Assembly (NCBI RefSeq): GCF_005233515.1
Contig: NZ_QFZZ01000004.1
Coordinates: forward strand, 134,644 to 198,643
Source of the DNA: Pseudomonas sp. CFBP13508
GTDB taxonomy: Bacteria > Pseudomonadota > Gammaproteobacteria > Pseudomonadales > Pseudomonadaceae
Reading direction: 5' to 3'
Length of the DNA stretch: 64,000 nt
A program made the translations under genes and the position numbers. Below the pieces are notes generated by a model that had not been told where the DNA came from, did not search any database, and worked only from the letters and a program-made list of their open reading frames with translations. Shown one piece after another: positions 1 to 9,195 of this stretch. How positions within the stretch are numbered: position 1 is the first letter of the stretch; each line of letters begins with the position of its first letter.

Positions 1-2
1 AG

Positions 3-2435
3 GCGGATCGGCGCTTTTACACCCGTGAATATTTTGCTGAAGTCGCCCCGGCCGACTTCGTCGAGCGTCACCTGAGCACACTGGTCGAGCTCGGCAAGGA
101 TCAGAGCCGACGCATGAAAGACGTGCTCGACGGCCCGCTGCTCAGCGGCAAACGCGGCATCAACGACCTGATCGACCGCCCGGCCATGGACGAGGTGCTG
201 AACAGTCATCGCGACAACCTCGGACGCTGGAATCGCCTGCTCGAACGCATCACCGCCGACCGCGCGCAACTGCTGTGCGCCGGGCGTTTCCATCGCTCGG
301 CGTGGTATTTCGACGGCCAAGTGCAGATCGATCAGGCGCTCGCCAGCGAATACGCCTGCCTCAAGGACATCGGTCGCAGCGACTCGGCCAATGAGCAAAT
401 GCTCGGTTACCTCGAACGACACCCGCAACTGACCCGCCCGTTGTTCTACACCTTGCCGCTGCGCTTGCAGACCGAGCAGGCCGGGCAATATTCAACGCTG
501 TTCAACGCCGGCATGGCGATGTTCAACAACCTGCCGGACTGGCTGGCCAAATTGCAGAGCATCGAGCAGCCGCAGCTGCCGGCACTGGACGACCTGCCCG
601 CACACAGTCGCGTCTTGGCGGACGCGGTGCAAGACACTTACAGCCCGGCGCTGAACCTCGGCCTGAGCCGGGCGCTGGAAGGCTTCGATCTTGCCGGCGA
701 GAAAATCCCCGACCTCGACGAACTGTTCCAGCGCCTGCCCAAAGCCCTGCGCCTGCGCGTCTTCGACGCCGCACGAACCAGCGGCGTGACCTTCACCGTG
801 TCCACCCCGGCGGAGCAATCAGCGCTGCAAGCCACGATCAAGGAAGTGCTGCGCGAACGCGACTACCTGAAAACCCTCAACCGCGAACGCAACCAGCTCA
901 CCCACAACAAAAACCGCCAGGGCCACAAAACCGCCCGGGCAGTGGAATTGCAGCAGGAAATCGTCCGTGTGCGCACGCAACTGGCCTTGTTCGAAGGAAG
1001 GCTGGCGGCGGCGTTAAGCCCGATTGACGAACTGCCGGATCGCTCGGCACGGCTGTATGGCGCCACCCCGGCGAAAGCGGGCGTGACGGTGGTGTTTCCG
1101 CCGGCGCAGCACGGGGAATTGCGTGGGTTGCTGGAGAATATTCGTGCGGGGGTGGCGGGCGTTTCGAAGGCGAGTCTGGTGCGGACGGAGGGGATGGGGT
1201 TGTTGGTGGTGTTGGTGCAGGTGGTGAATTTGGTGGGGGTTTATCGAGAGGTGATGAAGCAGACGAGGGACAGGAAGAAACGGGCGGATTTTGTTGCTGC
1301 CGTAATCGCGACAGGCGCAGCCGGATTTACCGCTGCGCAAGGGCTCGCCGATACGGCGCTCAAGGCTCGAAGCGCGAGTCTTATTGCCAGCATGCAGGTT
1401 GAAGCGCTGCGACAGGTTCATGTGCAGATGGGGAAGTTGCATGTTGGGTTGGGGGCGTTTACTTATGTTCTGGGTTTGAGAACTTCGTTTGCCAGCTTCA
1501 GAATTAGCGATCGAAAGTGGCAAGATGCAATTCGTAGTGGCACTCAATTTGAGCAGAAAGCGGCTGCGGTGGCGACGTTGGGCGCCGCAGGTATGGTTGC
1601 AACTAACGGATATGGGGCGAGCAACACTTTTCACGCTTCTTTTAAAGTGCTGACTGCAGCGAACAGTTCGGCACGCGCAGCGGCGTGGGCTGCCGCTGGC
1701 ACACGTCTTTCTACTGTATTTTTTCGCTTCAATCTCGCCGGTGCATTGTTCACCGTGCTGGAATTCGTCGGAACGTGGCTATTCCATCGCTACAACCTCT
1801 CTGCCCACGATAAGTGGTTGAAAATCACGCCCTGGAGCCGTAATGAAGAGATGCGCGGTGACCACTCCCTGGATGACTATCAAAACTATCTGGCGTTTTT
1901 GATACACGCTCCTTACGCCCAATCAGGACCTGATCCGAGTGACACTTGGCTGAAGACTTTATTATTTGGCGCCAAACCCAGTGATATTCATTTGGTTCTG
2001 CCGAGGCTGGCGCTAAACGATCTTCTGCCGCCGTTAAACGGTAAACCGAGTCAACGCTTGGGAATCGGTGCCCATCGACTTGTTGCACCGCTGCATGGTC
2101 GCGGTGTGCCGCAAGTACGCAAGGAAGTCATCAGTGAGGAGATATTGAGCAGTCTGCGAATCGTGAAGTCATCACCAGATGGTTTGGTGCTTTGTCTTCA
2201 GTACCCCATCCGTCCCGATTCTGACTACACGCCTGCAAAGGAAACGCTCGAACTTGCCATATGTATCCAGACCGTCAATGGCAAAGGTGGGGCGGAGTCA
2301 AGAACGCGCGTGATTCATATTGACCCTCTGGATAGCGGTCATTTTGCTGTAGTAACTCCCGGCTCGGTTAAAGACAACCCTCCGGTTTTGCTGGTAGAAA
2401 CTCAATACCTCGAATGGGCTGACCATGCTGAATAA
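3..2435 (+). CDS. Probable T6SS effector, VasX/BTH_I2691-like (5' end outside window)
   Basis: The frame is open from the first bases of the window, so the N-terminus lies upstream; the ATG at 114 is internal. The visible part is about 810 residues. Its first half is soluble and helical and includes a charged coiled-coil-like stretch (about nt 840-1010). From about nt 1190 hydrophobic segments follow (nt 1190-1245, 1290-1350, 1435-1490, 1730-1795), then a soluble tail. A large soluble body followed by several membrane segments, with a DUF6708 gene overlapping its stop, fits the pore-forming T6SS effector group called VasX or BTH_I2691 family. That family call is from recognition, not a search. 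The last 11 nt overlap the next gene, so the two are probably translationally coupled. Base composition becomes more AT-rich in the last third. It could also be another polymorphic membrane toxin. Confidence 0.6.
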   Translation, partial: ADRRFYTREYFAEVAPADFVERHLSTLVELGKDQSRRMKDVLDGPLLSGKRGINDLIDRPAMDEVLNSHRDNLGRWNRLLERITADRAQLLCAGRFHRSAWYFDGQVQIDQALASEYACLKDIGRSDSANEQMLGYLERHPQLTRPLFYTLPLRLQTEQAGQYSTLFNAGMAMFNNLPDWLAKLQSIEQPQLPALDDLPAHSRVLADAVQDTYSPALNLGLSRALEGFDLAGEKIPDLDELFQRLPKALRLRVFDAARTSGVTFTVSTPAEQSALQATIKEVLRERDYLKTLNRERNQLTHNKNRQGHKTARAVELQQEIVRVRTQLALFEGRLAAALSPIDELPDRSARLYGATPAKAGVTVVFPPAQHGELRGLLENIRAGVAGVSKASLVRTEGMGLLVVLVQVVNLVGVYREVMKQTRDRKKRADFVAAVIATGAAGFTAAQGLADTALKARSASLIASMQVEALRQVHVQMGKLHVGLGAFTYVLGLRTSFASFRISDRKWQDAIRSGTQFEQKAAAVATLGAAGMVATNGYGASNTFHASFKVLTAANSSARAAAWAAAGTRLSTVFFRFNLAGALFTVLEFVGTWLFHRYNLSAHDKWLKITPWSRNEEMRGDHSLDDYQNYLAFLIHAPYAQSGPDPSDTWLKTLLFGAKPSDIHLVLPRLALNDLLPPLNGKPSQRLGIGAHRLVAPLHGRGVPQVRKEVISEEILSSLRIVKSSPDGLVLCLQYPIRPDSDYTPAKETLELAICIQTVNGKGGAESRTRVIHIDPLDSGHFAVVTPGSVKDNPPVLLVETQYLEWADHAE

Positions 2436-3540
2436 TCGCAGTAATCCTCTTTCCAGTTCGGAATATGAGGGGGTTAAAAAAGCGGGCGATATTGAGCCGT
2501 TCCCAAGCGGGAAGATTACCTATCTCGCACCGTTGCCATTACCTACATCAATGCCGCCTTACGGACCTCATATCGGAGCGTTCAATGACGGATACATGGA
2601 CTTTGGTCTCGGCTCACTGGAGGTATTCCCATGGCAGCTAATTCTCGGCGCGACGACCGCAGGAACTTTTATGGTTCTCGTTTTAATTCCTTTATTTACG
2701 GGCTTGCTAGGGATTCTTTTTGGCTATGGAAACGAGGCGATTTGGGAATCAATGGTTGGTGTATTCGAAGTGGCGTTGGAAAATGAATTAATTTGCGGTC
2801 CCCTGATCTTGCTCATCGGTATTGGCGTCTGGCACCACTTCCACAAAAAACGCCTCTCCCTCATCCCAACCCGCTTCAACCGCCAACGCCGCGAAGTCTG
2901 CTTCATGCCCGAGGGCGCCACCGAACCAGTCTTCATCCCATGGGAATCGCTCTCCGCGTGGATCATCGAAGCCAAGGGCGTCACCCAGTTCGGCGTCCAT
3001 CGCCAATACGGCATGGGCATCGGTTTTCATCACGGCGAAACCCTCACCAGCCTCGAATTCCAATGCGCCGGCCTGGAGCTCGCGATCAGCCACTGGGAAG
3101 CGATTCGCGGTTACATGGAGTACGAAGTCAACGACCTCAAATCGATCCAGGACCTGCAAGACCTGCAAGGCCCGGACGACCCGCCCCACGAAGGCCTGCA
3201 CACTTTTCGCAATGCCCGCGCGCGGATGCACCAGCAGATCCGTGAAGGCCGCCGCTCGCGGCTGTCGGGATTTTTTTGGTACCTGTATCACGTCATGACT
3301 TTATGGACGATTCCAAACCGTTTGGTCGAATGGGAAGTGCGCCGTCTGGAAAGAATCGGCAAGCAGGCGCTGCCGGAAGCCATGCGTGCCTGGTCCGAGC
3401 CGCTGCCCGAAGAGCAATGGTCCAAGCCCAGTGAAGAGTTGCTGCGGCTGAGTGAACAAGTGCGGCGTATGCACAAGCGCCAGCCGCATCGGCCGATTAC
3501 ACAGATTTTCGCTGAGGTTTGCAGGCGGGCTGTGGACTGA
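2425..3540 (+). CDS. DUF6708 membrane protein, copy 1 (probable effector partner/immunity)
   Basis: 371 residues. The N-terminal 70 residues carry the motif [10 protein letters not shown] and a Pro-rich segment (PLPLPTSMPPYGPH). Two hydrophobic helices follow (about residues 70-100 and 118-138), the second ending at WHHFHKKRL. The C-terminal 220 residues are a soluble, charged domain with [17 protein letters not shown] and a basic tail. I recognise this as DUF6708, a family often encoded beside T6SS effectors. The start ATG lies inside the last codons of the effector gene (11-nt overlap). Immunity is inferred from position and membrane topology, not shown. A second, very similar copy lies 1,347 nt downstream. 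GC is low in the first 130 codons and high afterwards. Confidence 0.7.
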   Translation: MLNNRSNPLSSSEYEGVKKAGDIEPFPSGKITYLAPLPLPTSMPPYGPHIGAFNDGYMDFGLGSLEVFPWQLILGATTAGTFMVLVLIPLFTGLLGILFGYGNEAIWESMVGVFEVALENELICGPLILLIGIGVWHHFHKKRLSLIPTRFNRQRREVCFMPEGATEPVFIPWESLSAWIIEAKGVTQFGVHRQYGMGIGFHHGETLTSLEFQCAGLELAISHWEAIRGYMEYEVNDLKSIQDLQDLQGPDDPPHEGLHTFRNARARMHQQIREGRRSRLSGFFWYLYHVMTLWTIPNRLVEWEVRRLERIGKQALPEAMRAWSEPLPEEQWSKPSEELLRLSEQVRRMHKRQPHRPITQIFAEVCRRAVD

Positions 3541-3593
3541 TGCAGAGCAGTTTTGTGACCAGAGGGAGGGAGGTTTTTTGCCTGTTTGAGCGC

Positions 3594-3620
3594 CTTCGCG
3601 AGCAGGCTCGCTCCCACAGG
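3594..3620 (+). repeat. Class I REP element, single copy
   Basis: One copy of the palindromic core GAGCAGGCTCGCTCCCAC with no inverted partner close by. It lies between the first DUF6708 gene and the duplicated effector tail, at or near the duplication join. Confidence 0.85.
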
Positions 3621-3679
3621 GGACCGCGTTGGATGCGGATGTTTCGGTTGATCTTGGCCGAGGTGGGAGACCCTCGGGG

Positions 3680-3782
3680 TGGCGGCCATTTCTCAGTTGT
3701 TGCTACCGGGTCGGTCAAGCAAAACCCGATGGTTATGCTGGTTGAAACTCAATACCTCGAATGGGCTGACCATGCTGAATAA
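3680..3782 (+). pseudogene. Orphan C-terminal fragment of the upstream effector gene
   Basis: The reading frame here encodes a tail ending [10 protein letters not shown], preceded by a GHFSVV and GSVK stretch. It matches the last roughly 33 residues of the effector ending at 2435 ([20 protein letters not shown]). Upstream of about 3680 the similarity stops and the frame runs into REP and unrelated sequence, so no complete effector is present. The fragment still overlaps the start of the second DUF6708 gene by 11 nt, exactly as the complete effector does with the first copy. It is probably left from duplication of the effector-tail/partner module, or from loss of a second effector. Confidence 0.85.
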
Positions 3783-4881
3783 TCACAATGAGCCTCTTGT
3801 TGATGAGCAATTTGAGGTGATTAGAAGAGCGGGTGATGTAGAGCCGTTCCCAAGCGGAAAAATTACCTATGTCGCACCGTTGCCATTACCTACAGCAATG
3901 CCGCCTTATGGGCCTCACATTGGGGAGTTAAAAGAAGCATACATGGACTTTGGGCTTGGACTGCCAGAGGTATTTTCGTGGCAGGTAATTCTCGGCACGC
4001 CAACCGCAGGCGCCTTTATGATCATTGTTTTATTTCCTTTATTTACCGGCTTGCTAGGTATTATTTTTGGCTATGGGAACGGGGCCATTTGGGAATCAAT
4101 GATTGGTGTATTCGAAGAGGCTTACAAGAACCAATTAATCTGCGGCCCCTCGATCCTTCTTATTGGCCTGGGCGTCTGGCACCACGTCCACAAAAAACGT
4201 CTCTCCCTCATCCCAACCCGCTTCAACCGTCAACGCCGCGAAGTCTGCTTCATGCCCGAAGGCGCCATCGAGCCAGTCTTCGTGCCATGGGAATCGCTGT
4301 CTGCCTGGATCATCGAAGCCAAAGGCGCCACCCAGTTTGGCATCCACCGCCAATACGGCATGGGCATCGGTTTCTACCAAGGTGAAACCCTCATAAGCCA
4401 GGAATTCCAATGCGCCGGCCTGGAGCTCGCGATCAGCCATTGGGAGGCGATTCGTGGCTACATGGAGTACGAGGTCAACGACCTCAAATCGATCCAGGAC
4501 CTGCAAGACCTTCAAGGCCCGGACGACCCGCCCCACGAAGGCCTGCACACTTTTCGCAATGCCCGGGCGCGGATGCATCAGCAGATCCGTGAAGGCCGCC
4601 GCTCGCGGTTGTCGGGATTTTTTTGGTACCTGTATCACGTCATGACTTTATGGACGATTCCCAACCGTTTGGTCGAATGGGAAGTGCGCCGTCTGGAAAG
4701 AATCGGCAAGCAGGCGCTGCCGGAAGTCATGCGTGCATGGTCCGAGCCGCTGCCCGAAGAGCAATGGGCCAAGCCCAGTGAAGAGCTGTTGCGACTGAGT
4801 GAACAAGTGCGGCGGATGCACAAGCGCCAGCCGCATCGGCCGATTACGCAGATTTTCGCTGAGGTTTGCAGGCGGGGCTGA
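3772..4881 (+). CDS. DUF6708 membrane protein, copy 2
   Basis: 369 residues when started at the ATG overlapping the orphan effector tail; this matches the start of copy 1 (MLNN). The frame is open further upstream, but that part is the shifted-frame remnant. It has the same layout as copy 1: [10 protein letters not shown] and Pro-rich N-terminus, two membrane helices, WHHVHKKRL, then a soluble C-terminal domain. The C-terminal domains of the two copies are almost identical, while the first 130 residues differ at many positions. It has no intact effector directly upstream, so it may be an orphan immunity gene. Its end is followed closely by a REP pair and selD. Confidence 0.7.
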   Translation: MLNNHNEPLVDEQFEVIRRAGDVEPFPSGKITYVAPLPLPTAMPPYGPHIGELKEAYMDFGLGLPEVFSWQVILGTPTAGAFMIIVLFPLFTGLLGIIFGYGNGAIWESMIGVFEEAYKNQLICGPSILLIGLGVWHHVHKKRLSLIPTRFNRQRREVCFMPEGAIEPVFVPWESLSAWIIEAKGATQFGIHRQYGMGIGFYQGETLISQEFQCAGLELAISHWEAIRGYMEYEVNDLKSIQDLQDLQGPDDPPHEGLHTFRNARARMHQQIREGRRSRLSGFFWYLYHVMTLWTIPNRLVEWEVRRLERIGKQALPEVMRAWSEPLPEEQWAKPSEELLRLSEQVRRMHKRQPHRPITQIFAEVCRRG

Positions 4882-4910
4882 CTGGACGGTGCAGGCAGGT
4901 TCGATTGCTT

Positions 4911-4974
4911 TCGCGAGCGGGCTCGCTCCCACAGGAGACCACCGTACAAATGTGGGAGCGAGCCTGCTCGCGAA
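4911..4974. repeat. Class I REP pair, short-spacer type
   Basis: Two inverted copies of the core (GAGCGGGCTCGCTCCCAC, then its complement form GTGGGAGCGAGCCTGCTC) are separated by about 18 nt. The ends carrying CCCACA face inwards. It sits between the DUF6708 gene and selD. Confidence 0.9.
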
Positions 4975-5054
4975 GGGGGCCGCTCGGTCAGCACAAGAAT
5001 CTGCGCGCTCGCGCTCTGCTAGAATCCGCCCCATTCATTGCCAGAGACTCTCCC

Positions 5055-6089
5055 ATGAGCGAGCCGATTCGTCTGACCCAATACAGCCATGGCGCCGGTT
5101 GTGGCTGTAAGATTTCCCCGCAGGTGCTGGAAGTGATCCTCGCCGGCAGCGGCGCACAGAACCTCGATCCGAAACTCTGGGTCGGCAACGCATCGCGCGA
5201 TGACGCGGCGGTGTATGCGATCGATGCCGAGCGCGGGGTGGTGTCGACCACCGATTTTTTCATGCCGATTGTCGATGACCCGTTCGACTTCGGCCGCATC
5301 GCCGCGACCAATGCGATCAGCGACATCTACGCGATGGGCGGCGATCCGTTGATGGCGATCGCGATCCTCGGCTGGCCGGTGAATGTGCTGGCGCCGGAAG
5401 TGGCGCGGGAAGTGATTCGTGGCGGTCGCTCGGTGTGTGACGCGGCGGGTATTCCACTGGCGGGCGGGCATTCGATCGATGCGCCGGAGCCGATCTTCGG
5501 CCTCGCCGTCACCGGGCTTGTGGAAAAGTGCCACATGAAACGCAACGACACCGCCACCGCCGGTTGCCTGTTGTACCTGACCAAACCGCTGGGCATCGGC
5601 ATCCTCACCACCGCCGAAAAGAAGGGCAAGTTGCGCGCCGCCGACGTCGGTGTCGCCCGTGACTGGATGTGCACCCTGAACAAGCCTGGCAGCCGCTTCG
5701 GCAAACTCGCCGGCGTCACCGCGATGACTGACGTCACCGGTTTCGGCCTGCTCGGGCATCTGGTGGAAATGGCCGACGGCAGCCAGTTGACCGCGCGCAT
5801 CGCCTATGACCGCGTGCCGCGTCTGGACAGCGTCGAGTACTACCTCGATCAGGGCTGCGTGCCGGGCGGTACGCTGCGCAACTTCGACAGCTATTCGAGC
5901 AAGGTTGGCCGCGTGCAGGAGTTGCACAAACGCGTGCTGTGTGATCCGCAAACCAGCGGCGGTCTGCTGATTGCGGTCACGCCTGAAGGCAATGACGAGT
6001 TCCTCGGCGTCGCCGCCGAACTGGGTCTGAACCTTGCGCCGATCGGCGAACTGGTTGAGCGACAGACGAACGCGGTCGAGGTGATTTGA
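5055..6089 (+). CDS. selD: Selenide, water dikinase SelD
   Basis: 344 residues. The enzyme makes selenophosphate from selenide and ATP in the cytoplasm. The N-terminal glycine-rich loop [11 protein letters not shown] is present with the catalytic position as Cys16 (not selenocysteine) and Lys19. An Asp-rich ATP/Mg region ([22 protein letters not shown]) and a C-terminal DPQTSGG motif complete the AIR-synthase-like fold. The start at 5055 is chosen because the protein begins exactly as known SelD proteins do ([13 protein letters not shown]); the longer open frame upstream is REP sequence. The stop overlaps the start of selU by 1 nt. Selenophosphate made here most plausibly feeds the tRNA enzyme encoded next. 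Confidence 0.97.
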   Translation: MSEPIRLTQYSHGAGCGCKISPQVLEVILAGSGAQNLDPKLWVGNASRDDAAVYAIDAERGVVSTTDFFMPIVDDPFDFGRIAATNAISDIYAMGGDPLMAIAILGWPVNVLAPEVAREVIRGGRSVCDAAGIPLAGGHSIDAPEPIFGLAVTGLVEKCHMKRNDTATAGCLLYLTKPLGIGILTTAEKKGKLRAADVGVARDWMCTLNKPGSRFGKLAGVTAMTDVTGFGLLGHLVEMADGSQLTARIAYDRVPRLDSVEYYLDQGCVPGGTLRNFDSYSSKVGRVQELHKRVLCDPQTSGGLLIAVTPEGNDEFLGVAAELGLNLAPIGELVERQTNAVEVI

Positions 6090-7192
6090 TGCTCCGCGAC
6101 TGCACCGACTACCGCGACATTTTCCTCAACGACCGGCCGATGATGGATGCCCGCGCGCCGGTCGAGTTTCACAAAGGCGCGTTCCCCGGCGTGGTCAATC
6201 TGCCGCTGATGAATGATCTGGAACGGCAGAAGATCGGCACCTGCTACAAGCAGCACGGCCAGCAGGCGGCGATCGAGCTGGGCCATCAAATGGTGTCCGG
6301 CTCGGTCAAGGCCGAGCGCATCCAGGCCTGGGCCGACTTCGCCCGGGCTCATCCCGATGGTTATTTGTATTGTTTCCGTGGTGGCTTGCGCTCGCAGATC
6401 ACCCAGCAGTGGTTGCGCGACGAGGCCGGCATCGACTATCCGCGCGTCGGCGGCGGCTACAAGGCGATGCGCAGCTTTTTGATCGACACCCTTGAGCAGG
6501 CCATCGCGCAGTGTGATTTCGTTTTGCTCGGCGGCATGACCGGCACCGGCAAGACCGAAGTGCTGGTGCAGTTGCGCAACGGTGTGGATCTGGAAGGCCA
6601 CGCCAACCATCGCGGCTCCAGTTTCGGCAAACGCGCCACCGGGCAGCCGTCGAACATCGATTTCGAGAATCGCCTGGCCATCGACTTCCTGAAGAAACGC
6701 GATGCCGGGATCGAGCAGTTTGTGCTCGAAGACGAGAGCCGTGTGGTCGGCAGTTGCGCCTTGCCGTTGCCGCTGTATCAGGGCATGCAGCAATACCCGA
6801 TGGTCTGGCTGGAAGATCGTTTCGAGGATCGTGTCGAACGGATCCTGCGTGATTACGTCATCGATCTGTCGGCGGAGTTTGCCTCGGTGCACGGTGAAAA
6901 CGGTTTTGCCTTGTTCTCCGAACGTCTGCTGGAAAGCCTCAACAACGTACAGAAACGCCTCGGCGGTGAGCGCCATTCGCGGATGCTGGTGTTGATGGAG
7001 CAGGCGCTGGCCGAGCAGGGCCGCAGCGGCGCGGTGGATCTGCATCGCGGCTGGATCGAGGGTTTGCTGCGTGAGTATTACGACCCGATGTATGTGTTCC
7101 AGCGCGAGAAGAAGGGCGGGCGGATCGAGTTTGCCGGAGAGCGGGGGGCGGTGATCGAGTATTTGCGCGCGAGGGTGAGTCAGAAGGCTTGA
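6089..7192 (+). CDS. selU: tRNA 2-selenouridine synthase SelU (MnmH)
   Basis: 367 residues. It replaces sulfur by selenium in the wobble 2-thiouridine of tRNAs for Lys, Glu and Gln, using selenophosphate. The N-terminal rhodanese-like domain has the active-site Cys95 in [10 protein letters not shown]-terminal P-loop domain has [10 protein letters not shown] at about residues 148-157. The ATG at 6089 overlaps the selD stop (ATGA), which indicates translational coupling in a two-gene operon. A TTG one codon earlier is a less likely start. No selA or selB is visible here, so the local role is tRNA selenation rather than selenocysteine insertion. Confidence 0.96.
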   Translation: MLRDCTDYRDIFLNDRPMMDARAPVEFHKGAFPGVVNLPLMNDLERQKIGTCYKQHGQQAAIELGHQMVSGSVKAERIQAWADFARAHPDGYLYCFRGGLRSQITQQWLRDEAGIDYPRVGGGYKAMRSFLIDTLEQAIAQCDFVLLGGMTGTGKTEVLVQLRNGVDLEGHANHRGSSFGKRATGQPSNIDFENRLAIDFLKKRDAGIEQFVLEDESRVVGSCALPLPLYQGMQQYPMVWLEDRFEDRVERILRDYVIDLSAEFASVHGENGFALFSERLLESLNNVQKRLGGERHSRMLVLMEQALAEQGRSGAVDLHRGWIEGLLREYYDPMYVFQREKKGGRIEFAGERGAVIEYLRARVSQKA

Positions 7193-7210
7193 GGCGCAAG
7201 CCACTGGCCT

Positions 7211-7276
7211 CTTCGCGAGCAGGCTCGCTCCCACAGTTGAAATGCGTTCCCCTGTGGGAGCGAGCCTGCTCGCGAA
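7211..7276. repeat. Class I REP pair, short-spacer type
   Basis: Inverted copies of GAGCAGGCTCGCTCCCAC separated by about 17 nt, with CCCACA ends facing inwards. It lies in the 109-nt gap between the convergent selU and histidine phosphatase genes and can form a long hairpin that may help end transcription from both sides. Confidence 0.92.
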
Positions 7277-7301
7277 GACGCAATATCAGGCGCTACAAAA
7301 C

Positions 7302-7976
7302 TCAGGTCGGGCAGGTGTCCTTGCCGTTATCCAGCCCCTGTTTGTAGATATGGCTCTGCAAACTGGCCTTGCCGTTGTGCCACTTCAGGGTCAGCACATA
7401 CAGCGAATCGAAGTCATCGCCGGCCCAGTCATCGGTGATCTTCTGTCGCTCGCCCACTGCGTTGCCGGCGACCTTGTTGATCAGATCCGGTAGGTAGCCG
7501 TGAGACCAGGCGGTGTAGATCGTCGAGTTGTGGTACTTCTCGTCCAGCAGTTCGCGGGCCAGATCGCTGGTGTCGTTGGCGGAGAACTCGATGTTCACCG
7601 GCAGGCCGAGCTTGATCGCGGCCGGGCTGATGGTCATCAGCGGACGAATGTAGCTGTAGGAATTGTCCAGCTCGCCTTCCTCGACGTTGCGCGTCGGGTT
7701 GGCAGCGAACACGTAGTCGGCCTTGCCGAATTTTTCCGGCAGCAGGGTCGACAGGTCGATGGCGCGGTTCAGGCCCTGGCAGTTGAGCTGGCCGAGGCCG
7801 CCTTCGGGCTTTTCCGCGTGGCGCAGGAACACCAGCGTCTGCGTGCCGTCCGCCGGTTGTGCACGGCTTTCACTGGATTCAAGCGAGAGAAAAAGCGCGC
7901 TGACTGCCAGCAGGGAGGGCAGGGCCACGTACGCGCGATGTTTGAAACGTTTGGCGAAACTCATCAGGTTCGTCAT
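7302..7976 (-). CDS. Exported histidine phosphatase family protein
   Basis: About 224 residues from the ATG at 7976; a TTG just upstream and an ATG at 7964 are alternatives. A basic start and hydrophobic stretch (about residues 14-33) form a signal peptide or anchor, so the protein is probably periplasmic. The phosphatase signature LRHAEKP with the catalytic His lies at about residues 51-57, and a second conserved His is in WSHGYLP. This is the phosphoglycerate-mutase-like fold. Substrate is unknown. The gene stands alone, convergent with selU across a REP pair. Confidence 0.85.
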   Translation of the reverse strand: MTNLMSFAKRFKHRAYVALPSLLAVSALFLSLESSESRAQPADGTQTLVFLRHAEKPEGGLGQLNCQGLNRAIDLSTLLPEKFGKADYVFAANPTRNVEEGELDNSYSYIRPLMTISPAAIKLGLPVNIEFSANDTSDLARELLDEKYHNSTIYTAWSHGYLPDLINKVAGNAVGERQKITDDWAGDDFDSLYVLTLKWHNGKASLQSHIYKQGLDNGKDTCPT

Positions 7977-8259
7977 CAATTCGAGGGTTCTTCAGCAAAA
8001 TCGGTTAAGGCTGACAAACCTTGGCACCGCGGGCTCCCAGCACCGGGTGTTTCCCTGTCGTGAACAGCTTCCTCTGCGAGAAAGGCATAGCTCAGAGTCC
8101 TGTAATGCCCGTTTGGTTCGATCCGGGCCAGTGCGCAGCACTCTAACGGCAACCTTTGCGGGCATGCAGGCAGGTTAGCGACAGGATGTTACGGTTCGTG
8201 TAGGCGCGGCGGCAGGCCTACTTTATGATCGGTTTTCAATTTGTGACTGGATGCTTCCA

Positions 8260-8958
8260 ATGACCGATCTGTCTGCATTCCCGATTACTCAGAAATGGCC
8301 GGCGCAGTACCCGGACTGGATTCAGCTCTACTCCCTGCCGACCCCCAACGGCGTCAAAGTGTCGATCATGCTCGAAGAAATCGGCCTGCCGTACGAGCCG
8401 CACCGCGTCGGTTTCGACACCAACGACCAGACCTCGGCGGAATTTCTCTCGCTGAACCCGAACAACAAGATCCCGGCGATCCTCGACCCGCATGGCCCGG
8501 AAGACAAACCGCTGCCACTGTTCGAATCCGGCGCCATCCTGATTTATCTGGCCGACAAGAGTGGCCAGTTGCTCGCTCAGGAAGGCGCGCTGCGCTACGA
8601 GACCATCCAGTGGCTGATGTGGCAGATGGGCGGCATCGGCCCGATGTTCGGACAGCTCGGTTTCTTCAACAAATTCGCCGGCAAGGATTACGAGGACAAG
8701 CGTCCGCGTGACCGCTATGTCGAAGAGAGCAAACGCCTGCTGAACGTGCTCAACACCCGCCTCGAAGGCCGCGACTGGATCATGGGCGAGCGCTACACCA
8801 TCGCCGACATCGCCACGTTCCCGTGGGTGCGCAATCTGCTTGGCTTCTATGAGGCCGGGGATCTGGTCGGCATTCAGAATTTCCCCAATGTCACGCGGGT
8901 GCTGGAGCGGTTTCTCGCTCGCCCGGCGGTCATTCGTGGCCTGACTATTCCTTCCTGA
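8260..8958 (+). CDS. Glutathione S-transferase, YfcG/Nu-class-like
   Basis: 232 residues. The N-terminal thioredoxin-like domain (IQLYSLPTPNGVKVSIMLEE, NPNNKIPAILDP, FESGAILIYLADK) is followed by an all-helical domain containing WLMWQMGGIGPMFGQ. This motif set is typical of the disulfide-bond reductase type (YfcG/YghU) of GST. The ATG at 8260 (MTDLSAFPITQ) is preferred over one nine bases upstream because this is the usual beginning in this family. Cytoplasmic; probably glutathione-dependent disulfide or peroxide reduction, by family knowledge. Confidence 0.9.
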   Translation: MTDLSAFPITQKWPAQYPDWIQLYSLPTPNGVKVSIMLEEIGLPYEPHRVGFDTNDQTSAEFLSLNPNNKIPAILDPHGPEDKPLPLFESGAILIYLADKSGQLLAQEGALRYETIQWLMWQMGGIGPMFGQLGFFNKFAGKDYEDKRPRDRYVEESKRLLNVLNTRLEGRDWIMGERYTIADIATFPWVRNLLGFYEAGDLVGIQNFPNVTRVLERFLARPAVIRGLTIPS

Positions 8959-8972
8959 CTCACCGCGTGCCC

Positions 8973-9076
8973 CCTGTAGGAGCTGCCGAAGGCTGCGATC
9001 TTTTGACTTTGATCCTAAAAAACAAGATCAAGAGATCGTCCGATCGCGGCCCGAGCCTTCGGCAGCTCCTACAGGG
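8973..9076. repeat. Class II REP pair
   Basis: Inverted copies of GGAGCTGCCGAAGGCTGCG flank an AT-rich centre. The right arm is a variant reading through TCGGACGATCTC on the complementary strand. It fills the space between the GST gene and hemB. Confidence 0.88.
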
Positions 9077-9195
9077 ATTGTTGCACCTGCGGTAACGCTC
9101 TCTTGATTGATCCAGGTTTGTCCCGCACCCGCCGCAAGGCATAAGCTTCGCCCCCTACGACTTTCGTCTCATCCGCTGTTTTCAGGAAAGGCCCC

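Noticed and set aside
3519..3782. A possible complete 87-residue gene before the second DUF6708 copy
   Set aside because: Its first two thirds are REP and junction sequence without a ribosome site; only the last third matches the effector tail, so it is a remnant.
5891..7234. A 447-codon open frame opposite selU
   Set aside because: It begins in a REP element and has no recognisable domain; selU on the plus strand is certain.
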